A stretch of 64,000 nucleotides of DNA from Helianthus annuus (taxonomy: Eukaryota; Streptophyta; Magnoliopsida; Asterales; Asteraceae). The stretch covers positions 81,961,716-82,025,715 of the forward strand of contig NC_035436.2 in the NCBI RefSeq assembly GCF_002127325.2, given 5' to 3'. Under the pieces are notes generated by a model that ran no database searches, was not told the DNA's origin, and was given only the letters and a program-made list of their open reading frames with translations. A program made the translations under genes and the position numbers. This document shows positions 57,786 to 64,000 of the stretch, in pieces. Every line of letters starts with the position of its first letter. Position 1 is the first letter of the stretch.

Positions 57786-58042
57786 CTAATCCTCGTGCGG
57801 TGGGGACGGTGGGAGGGGAAGTGGAGGCAACGCAGCGAGCTCTCGTAGCTCAACGAGCGTCTGGACGATCCAGTCAATGCGTGCGCCCTGACGTCTGAGG
57901 CGCCGGTCGAAATCCCGAGCCACCTCACGCGCTACCGGAGGTAGGTCAGCGTAAACGTGCTGCGGGTACTGTGGCGGCTCAGGAGCTGGCTGAACTGGTG
58001 GTACGTGAACCTCCTCGACAGGCTCCTCCTGCGCCGGATCAT

Positions 58043-58096
<54 letters not shown>

Positions 58097-59186
58097 GCTG
58101 AGGCTGACCCTCAGGCTGATCCTCAGGCTCATCGATGCCCAGAGCCTGTCGCTGAGCCCGCCGAGCCTCCCGCTGAACCTCAGGAGGGGCTAACACCCCA
58201 GGCCTCAGCTCGATAACAACCGGGGTGACCTCCGGCAACACCTCTGGCTGCCAAATCAGCCCGTCAGCACCCCTGAACCGGAGCCCGACATCATAGGTAC
58301 GGGTGATCTGCATAGCGGATACTGACGCGCGGCCCAACCTGGATGACGGGACCGGATCGGACAGCAGCGGATCTAGCTCGGGCACGATCCCTAGCGATCG
58401 TGCAATGGCGGTGATAAACGAGCCAGTGTGAAGAAACCCGCGGAGCTGCCGATGGTATGCAGTAGCAAAGTAATCTGCCAGGCTGGCTGCTAGATCGCAG
58501 GGCTGGCCGCGTAGTAGGCAGTAAAGAAAGAAAAGGTCACTAAGGTTGACCTTCTCCTTGCTGGAACCTCGCGGCACGATAGTAGACGCAATCACCTGGT
58601 GCAGGTATCGGAACAAGGGATCTCTGATGGTGGTGGCCTTTTGCCAGGATTTCCCAAAGGGAACCCTGGAAATGGCCTTCCAGAAACTAATAAGAGTCTG
58701 CCTGTCCAACATCGTAACAGCCTGCGTATATAAATCAGTATCAAGCTCAGGCTCAGTGTACAAACCTGTGTGGACAGCAAACTCCCGCACGCTCATCTCA
58801 AACTGCTGACCGGCCAGCCGGAATGTAACCTCGTGTACCGGAAATAAAGGGTCCTCCACGTAATCGGCCGGATGCGGCGCGTATGTAAACGTAGAGCAAA
58901 ACTCGTACGTAAGCTCCGGGTACGAGTCCTCCATCGCCATCTGAAATAGGCGCGACCAAGGAGTATCTAGCCCAACTATATCTCGCGCCCGCTCGATCTC
59001 CCCCACGGTAGCTAGCAGCTCCCAGTCTATCCCAACGTGCTCCCCAATCGGTATAGTGCGCAACCTAGCGCATCTCCCCCTCGCTCGTGACCCCACCGGA
59101 AACTGAAGATACGGACACTCCGGCTCCTCCTCGCCCCCCTCCAATCCCTCATCAATATGCTCAATCTCCTCATCGGATAAATCCAT
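57786..59186 (-). CDS. ATHILA ORF-1-like protein, 466 residues, intact
   Basis: One uninterrupted frame from ATG 59186 (MDLSDEEIEHIDEG) to TAA 57786. An acidic N-terminus is followed by a helical domain with blocks I associate with the ATHILA ORF-1 family: PWSRLFQMAMEDSYPELTYE, FCSTF, TFRLAGQQFEMSVREFAVHT, GLYTEPEL, IRDPLFRYLHQVIAS and FLYCLLRG. A Gln-Ala repeat (QAQAQA, coded by a hexanucleotide repeat at about 58050-58100) leads to a Pro/Glu-rich linker and a C-terminal helix (REVARDFDRRLRRQGARIDW). ATHILA ORF-1 belongs to gypsy-derived elements and its function is not known; a gag-like role is a guess. No pol lies next to it. High GC coding sequence in AT-rich surroundings and an intact frame suggest recent activity or constraint. 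The family call is from memory of motifs. Confidence 0.7.
58046..58108. repeat. Hexanucleotide repeat coding for Gln-Ala
   Basis: About nine copies of GAGCCT/GCCTGA-type hexamers on the plus strand. In the sense strand of the gene they give alternating Gln and Ala, ending in Gln-Pro units. The opposite-strand frames (Pro-Glu, Ser-Leu) are shadows. Confidence 0.9.
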
Positions 59187-59960
59187 CCCTGCACGTTGAT
59201 CAATTAAACAAATATTAATAATTATTAAACAAATAATAACTAAATAATAATAAATAAACTAATAATAATATTAATAATTATTAAACAAATAATAATTATT
59301 AAACAAATAATTATAAATAAACAAATAATTATTAATAATAATAAACTAATAATAATATTAAACAAATAATAATTAAATAATAATAAATAAACTAATAATA
59401 ATTATTAAACAAATAATAATTATTAAACAAATATTAATAAACATAATAAATAAACAAATAATTATTAATATTAATAAACTAATAATAATATTAATAATTA
59501 TTAAACAAATAATAATTATTAAACAAATAATTATAAATAAACAAATAATTATTAATAATAATAAACTAATAATAATAATAAACTAATAATAATATTAAAC
59601 AAATAATAATTAAATAATAATAAATAAACTAATAATAATTATTAAACAAATAATAATTATTAAACAAATATTAATAAACATAATAAATAAACAAATAATA
59701 ATTATTAAACAAATAATAATAAATAAACAAATAATAATTAAATAATAATAAATAAACTAATAATAATTATTAAACAAATAATAATTATTAAACAAATATT
59801 AATAAACATAATAAATAAACAAATAATTATTAATATTAATAAACTAATAATAATTATTAAACAATTAATTATAAATAAACAAATAATTATTAATAATAAT
59901 AAACTAATAATAATATTAAACAAATAATAATTAAATAATAATAATTAAATAGATAATTAA
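59187..59960. repeat. AT-rich irregular repeat upstream of the ATHILA-like gene
   Basis: About 770 bp built from AATAATTATTAAACAAAT and TAATAAATAAACTAATAA units, arranged as higher-order blocks of about 110-250 bp that recur (59270, 59500, 59760). It lies directly upstream of the minus-strand ATG, so it forms the 5' untranslated region or promoter of that gene. The Ile/Leu-rich ORF here is repeat translation. Confidence 0.85.
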
Positions 59961-59981
59961 ATAAAAAAAAAAATAAACTTG

Positions 59982-60023
59982 AACCAAAGCGCCCCGCTAT
60001 GGCCTCGGCGCGGCGCTTTGGTT
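59982..60023. repeat. GC-rich palindrome
   Basis: Arms AACCAAAGCGCC (59982-59993) and GGCGCTTTGGTT (60012-60023). Same unit as in the hairpin at 57154. Likely within the transcribed leader of the ATHILA-like gene. Confidence 0.85.
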
Positions 60024-60268
60024 CTTCATTTTGAAGAACAGCAGCGAACACAGCAGCAATCTAACCTCAAATCAACACAAACATGCTCTAAAATATGCAC
60101 TAAATGATACACGAAGACTAAGGGCTTTAGATCTAACCTTTTAGCCGCTGAAAAGCTCGGAAAATCAACGAAAATGGCTCGAGTGTGTGAAATCGCACTG
60201 TTTGTGTGTGTGATGTTGTTTGGGTGAAGTGAGGGGGGAGATGCCCCGCTTCAGGGTATAACGAGGGA

Positions 60269-60347
60269 CCAAAGCGCCCCGCTATGGCCAAAGCGCGGCG
60301 CTTTGGGCCCAAAACGCTCCGTTTTGGCCATAGCGGGGCGTTTTGGT
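60269..60347. repeat. Double GC-rich palindrome
   Basis: Two units, CCAAAGCGCCCCGCTATGGC... and ...GCCATAGCGGGGCGTTTTGG, inverted around the centre GGGCCC (60305-60310). The right unit has several G-to-A/C-to-T changes (AAAACG for AAAGCG). With 57154-57323 it brackets the ATHILA-like gene and could mark the ends of a 3.2-kb unit. Confidence 0.8.
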
Positions 60348-60787
60348 GTTTTTTTTAATTTTTTAAAATTGTATTTAATTAACAAACGGGTCAATAAAAG
60401 GTCTAAATTTGCCGTTTTTTCTTTTATACATCATTTTTTAATATATATGGACTATACGGCAAGTTTCGGATCAAATCGGTTACGTGTGATGTCTTATTCC
60501 GTTATCTCGTGTCATTTAGGTTTGAAATCACAAGTACTCCTGTGAGAAGTTTTATGTGTAACAGCCGCCTACCATACATGAACATGACTTAATTTTTCAT
60601 TAATTGCAGTATTATGATGTATGTTGTCATTTCGGGTCGTACAAGTGCGTATTGAATCCGATTGGGTCGTGTCGGTGACATTCGGTTTTTAACGTGATGT
60701 AACGCGTATATTGAACAAACACAAACGTGGTTATTATTAAACACATTTAGGATACATGAACACAAACGTGATTATTATTAAACACAT
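60348..60787. other. Spacer and 3' flank of the MULE-OTU gene
   Basis: AT-rich, no gene seen. A short direct repeat (AACACAAACGTGGTTATTATT) occurs twice at about 60719-60785, just after the gene end. Confidence 0.6.
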
Positions 60788-63700
60788 TTAAGATACATCG
60801 TGAACATATGGGGTTGCATTAAGGTCGGGGGCACGATACGTAAGCATTTCGTACGTGTCGATCTGATCCCTGTATAATGTATGCCAGCCTGCTGCGCGCT
60901 CTGTTCTGTTCGCTGTCCATAGTAGGTTTGGGGGAGGCATTGGATAAGAACCTCCAAGCTCTACATGTATGAAATGACCCTTGTCGACAAACACAACCGC
61001 AACTACCAGGTGAGGTTCATCAGCTTCGTTTGGGCCGCCCAGCATAGGGAAAATTGTATCGCTCCCACGAATGTCGAAGGTGTGAACAATCACACCGTAT
61101 CGTTGGGCAATAAGAAACCCCGTCTCAGGCATCGTCATGTAATTTTCGATATCTGCTCGTCCCACCCCCTTGAAATCGATCCGTTTAACCAGCTCATCAT
61201 AATGTCCTACATTTTCCGGATCGAAAACCTGCCTCCAAAGCGATTCGTGCATACGTAACTCCTTTAAAAGCTGTTCCCGGATCTTCAAATATGAATTTTG
61301 TTTCAATCCTAACCCAACAGCCACCGATCTAAATCCACAATGACCATCTGGTTTCACGTCCTTTATTTTAACGATGTATGGATGGATCACGTTGGGAATC
61401 TGAGATGCGTAGTTGCGGATCGCTATATCCGTCTTAGGACCGAGCTTGATATTCGGGAAATCAGGGTGTAGGTTGAGCGGTTTGGTATTCTTTCCTCTGC
61501 AAGAATCTTCGGCTGATATGTACGAGCTGTGACGGGGAAGATCGTCTGAGGCATCGACCCAAGTTTCTTCTGACGGAATGTAGGAGCTTTGTCTAGCAGC
61601 TTCAGCCTTTCTTTCTTCCTGCATTTTCAATGTTGGTCGACCACGGGTTTTCTTCAAAACAGCAGGAGGTTTTTTGTTACTGTTCCCTGGATTGAGGATT
61701 TGCTGAAACTTTTCAAAGAAGCTCCTTTTCACTTGAGGGGGTGTTGGATCGATCTGTTTTTTCAATTTTTCAAATTCCGCATCAACATCAATATCCTCTA
61801 TTTTATTCCTTGCAGGCTTGAAGTCAAGCTTCTTCCAAAACACGTCTATGTGTGTGATCCGGATTTCCTGACCTGTGGATGAAAACAAATTAGGTGGCAA
61901 AATCATAACGGGAAAGTTCAAAAATAATAATTACCTTTATTTTCCAACTTTTCCAAACGACAGGCACATGGCAAACCACAGCTGGTAAAAAGTTGGCAAC
62001 CACAGCTTGCACCGTAGGCTCTCAACCCGTCTTCCTTACGCTTTAGTTCCATACTCAAAAGCTCAATCGCATATATTGAAACCTTTCTGAGAATATATGC
62101 AAGCATGGGCTGATTCTTGTGGTGCGTCATCACTTTTCTGAGGCTTGTTTCAAAGGTATTTCTAATCTCGGTGTATTGTTTAGCAACAACATGATCAACA
62201 TACAGTACAAGTTTATCCAGTGTGTTGCGATGACTTGGAAAGTGACTTTTTAATGTTGCATGCATGCTCTCAACCCTGTTGGTCGTAGTCTGGCGAAAGT
62301 TGATAGTTTGGTTAATCCAGCAAGATACAAACTTTTCACGGTACGGATCCAACCAGGATTTCTTCATATAATCATAAACCTCTAAAATTAAAAAACGTAA
62401 ATAGTCAGTTTTTGTTATTATATAAAATTTGAACATAATTATGTAAGAAATACTCACGTTCACGGTCAGCTTCTTTCAGCTGTGCTTCAAAGTTTTCCAA
62501 GTTATACATGTATATTTCCTCGGTCGTAGACTCGCACAATGTCCAAAATGTACGTACGAATTCTTTCCACTCCTTGTCAGAGAATTTCCTCTTGCTGTTC
62601 TTATTAATATTTTGTTGAATATGGAACCGACAAAGATACTTATGCGCTTTTGGAAAAACTTGTTCACACGCGTTCATTAGCGCAAAATCCCTGTCTGTTA
62701 AAATCACGCGCGGTTCCATACATCCTGCCAGCATAGACTTGATCCTCTGCAACACCCATAGGTAGTTCTCTGACTTCTCGGCGGAAATTACAGCACAAGC
62801 AGCCGTAAACGATTTGTTTGTCGACGTCATGCCTACGACCTGAACAAATGGCAGGTTGTACATGTTCGTTTTGTATGTGGCGTCAATCATTCGCACATGC
62901 GGGAAGGCACACCACATAATGAATGATTTTTCGTGAACAAAGAAGACGTCTTCAACTTCGTTCGATATCTCATTCGTGCGCATGTAATAAGTGTAATTTT
63001 TTTCGATAAGAATGTTTTCAAGTTTTTGCATCGGAGAGTTACCTACATTTTTTTCGGCGTTGATCTTCTGAACAGCGTTGTGTATATCTTTCGGAATAAG
63101 CTTTCTAGCCGGATTGTTTTTTGTCAGCGTTCGCCAAATACTTTGGTTGCGAATATCTTGCTCTGCCAACTCCTTAACCAGTTTTTTGTCCTCCGAAGAA
63201 AGCCTTCTCGCATACGCGTGACCCTCGAAGTTTTCAATGGGAGTGTGGTTATGCTTCGCCTTCGTCACCTCGATCCTCCAAACACTTCCGGATGATTCCG
63301 AAAACCCGATCATCTCGAACGGGCAGCCTATTTTCTTGCTACCCGTTTTCCTCTGTGTAGCTACACTCTTATGCTCCCCGCCAAAAGTACATTGAAACCA
63401 AATCTTGTAATTCTCTCCTCTTTTATTCGACCTCTTTGTCACAATGAGGTAACCATTGTCTTTTGCCGTGTCTTGTACCCAACGCACCATCTCTTTACGT
63501 GACGAAAAGGTCTGCGTTGTATCAAACGAAAATGTAACCGGGTAACAACCTTCCTCGTCAACAGACGCATCCTCCGGCTCACCATCGTCACCGACATTCG
63601 AATAGACTTGATGTTCAAAGCTTTGTTCACAACCGTAACTCTGGGTTGGATAACACTCCTGCTGTACAAAGCTTTGCTCGCCACCGTAACCGAAATTTGA

Positions 63701-64000
63701 ATAACTTTGATGACAACCGTAACTGTCGTTTGGATAACACTCCTGCTGTACAAAGCTATAGTCGCCACCGTAACCGAAATTCGAATAACCTTGTTGTGCG
63801 TAAGGGTCCTCCACAGGGGTATTCAAATCCAGCTGCACCGTGTTATCACGATAACGAATGCCAGATACAACCTCTGTCTCCCTCAAGTTGGACGACACCG
63901 GTTTCTCAAACGAGTCAGAAATAGCGGTCCCCTCGTAAGAATCAGGAACAACCGACTCGTCAGAATAATCACCGAAAAGATAGTTACTGAACCACGACAT
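60788..64000 (-). CDS. FAR1-MULE transposase-SWIM-OTU fusion protein, three exons
   Basis: Exons 64000-62458, 62381-61935 and 61872-60788, joined by two short GT-AG introns (76 and 62 nt), give an open frame of 1,024 residues. ATG at 64000 is the window edge, so a longer N-terminus is possible. Order: Tyr/Gly/Gln-rich repeats (about 70-135, SNFGYGG and FVQQECYP twice); FAR1-type zinc domain (about 165-255: CTFGG, CPFEM, HNH); MULE transposase (about 330-560: MIDATYK with D373, TDRDFALMNA with D436, and NRVESMH with the likely catalytic Glu); SWIM-like finger (CGCQLFTSCGLPCAC, last His replaced by Cys); AT-hook-like RGRP; and an OTU protease domain (DGHCGFRS with catalytic Cys near 860, GHFIHVEL with the likely catalytic His). 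MULE transposases cut and move DNA; OTU enzymes remove ubiquitin. The frame is intact. It could be an active MULE or a domesticated gene; terminal inverted repeats are not identified. Confidence 0.88.
61873..61934 (-). other. Intron 2 of the MULE-OTU gene
   Basis: Donor AAAG|GTAATT, acceptor CATCCACAG|GTCAGG, 62 nt, short even for plants. It joins the SWIM exon to the OTU exon through a split Gly codon. Confidence 0.85.
62382..62457 (-). other. Intron 1 of the MULE-OTU gene
   Basis: Donor GAAC|GTGAGTA, acceptor TAATTTTAG|AGG, 76 nt; splicing preserves the frame (Glu-Gln-Val at the join). A near-consensus donor supports it. Confidence 0.88.

Noticed and set aside
57932..58216. Arg/Leu-, Ser/Leu- and Pro/Glu-repeat frames over 58046-58108
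   Set aside because: Shadows of the Gln-Ala hexanucleotide repeat of the ATHILA-like gene in other frames.
59738..59923. Ile/Leu-rich putative membrane peptide
   Set aside because: Translation of the AT-rich repeat; no independent support.
1..64000. tRNA genes suggested by repeated TGGTATCAGAGC
   Set aside because: These are primer-binding sites next to LTRs; no cloverleaf follows.

Overview
The window is plant nuclear DNA, most likely from a large repeat-rich eudicot genome. The style of the gypsy and copia polyproteins recalls Asteraceae, but that is memory of families, not a search. No ordinary single-copy host gene, tRNA, rRNA or organellar gene was recognised. About the first 56 kb is a nested stack of LTR retrotransposons. 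The last 7 kb holds two intron-poor or intron-bearing genes that also come from mobile elements.

Layout, with my own letters for the elements. E (1-3274, plus): the 3' end of a Ty3/gypsy element with integrase, chromodomain and 3' LTR. F (3275-5474, plus): the 3' part of an LTR. D (5475-6682 and 38506-39347 LTR; 39348-40385 decayed pol; minus): the oldest gypsy element here, with F and A inserted in its LTR. A (6683-38500, plus): complete gypsy element with about 3.9 kb LTRs, TSD AAAAC, nested inside D. B (15245-33997, minus): complete gypsy element inserted in the integrase of A, TSD ACAAC. C (20112-29278, plus): complete young gypsy element inserted in the RT of B, TSD TAGCT, with an extra two-exon gene ahead of gag. 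G (40386-44516 and 51684-51981, plus): a 5'-truncated copia-type gag element. H (44517-51683, plus): a gag-only copia-type element inserted in the LTR of G, TSD AAGTC/AAGCC. The 3' part of G and its flank are tandemly duplicated (43628-53597 and 53598-56404), and the second copy keeps the empty target site of H.

From 57150 onward: a 170-nt GC-rich hairpin, an intact minus-strand gene resembling ATHILA ORF-1 (57786-59186), a long AT-rich repeat, further GC-rich palindromes of the same motif, and an intact three-exon minus-strand gene joining a FAR1-type DNA-binding domain, MULE transposase, SWIM-like zinc finger and OTU cysteine-protease domain (60788-64000, probably starting at the window edge).

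How the parts work together: A, B and C each have the full gypsy set (LTR promoter, initiator-Met PBS, gag with three zinc knuckles, protease, RT, RNase H, integrase with chromodomain, polypurine tract), but all are broken by stops, frameshifts or insertions. Several families share features the standard domain list does not explain: splice-acceptor-like CAG directly before the gag ATG together with good donors downstream of LTR TATA boxes, a phase-1 intron inside gag in A and B, a stem-loop with covarying stems just upstream of the polypurine tract, and family-specific arrays of short CG-containing palindromic motifs inside the LTRs. LTR comparisons by eye (A about 1.2%, B about 1.1%, C about 0.4-0.5%, H about 2%) agree with the nesting order. 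All functional statements are sequence-based inference.
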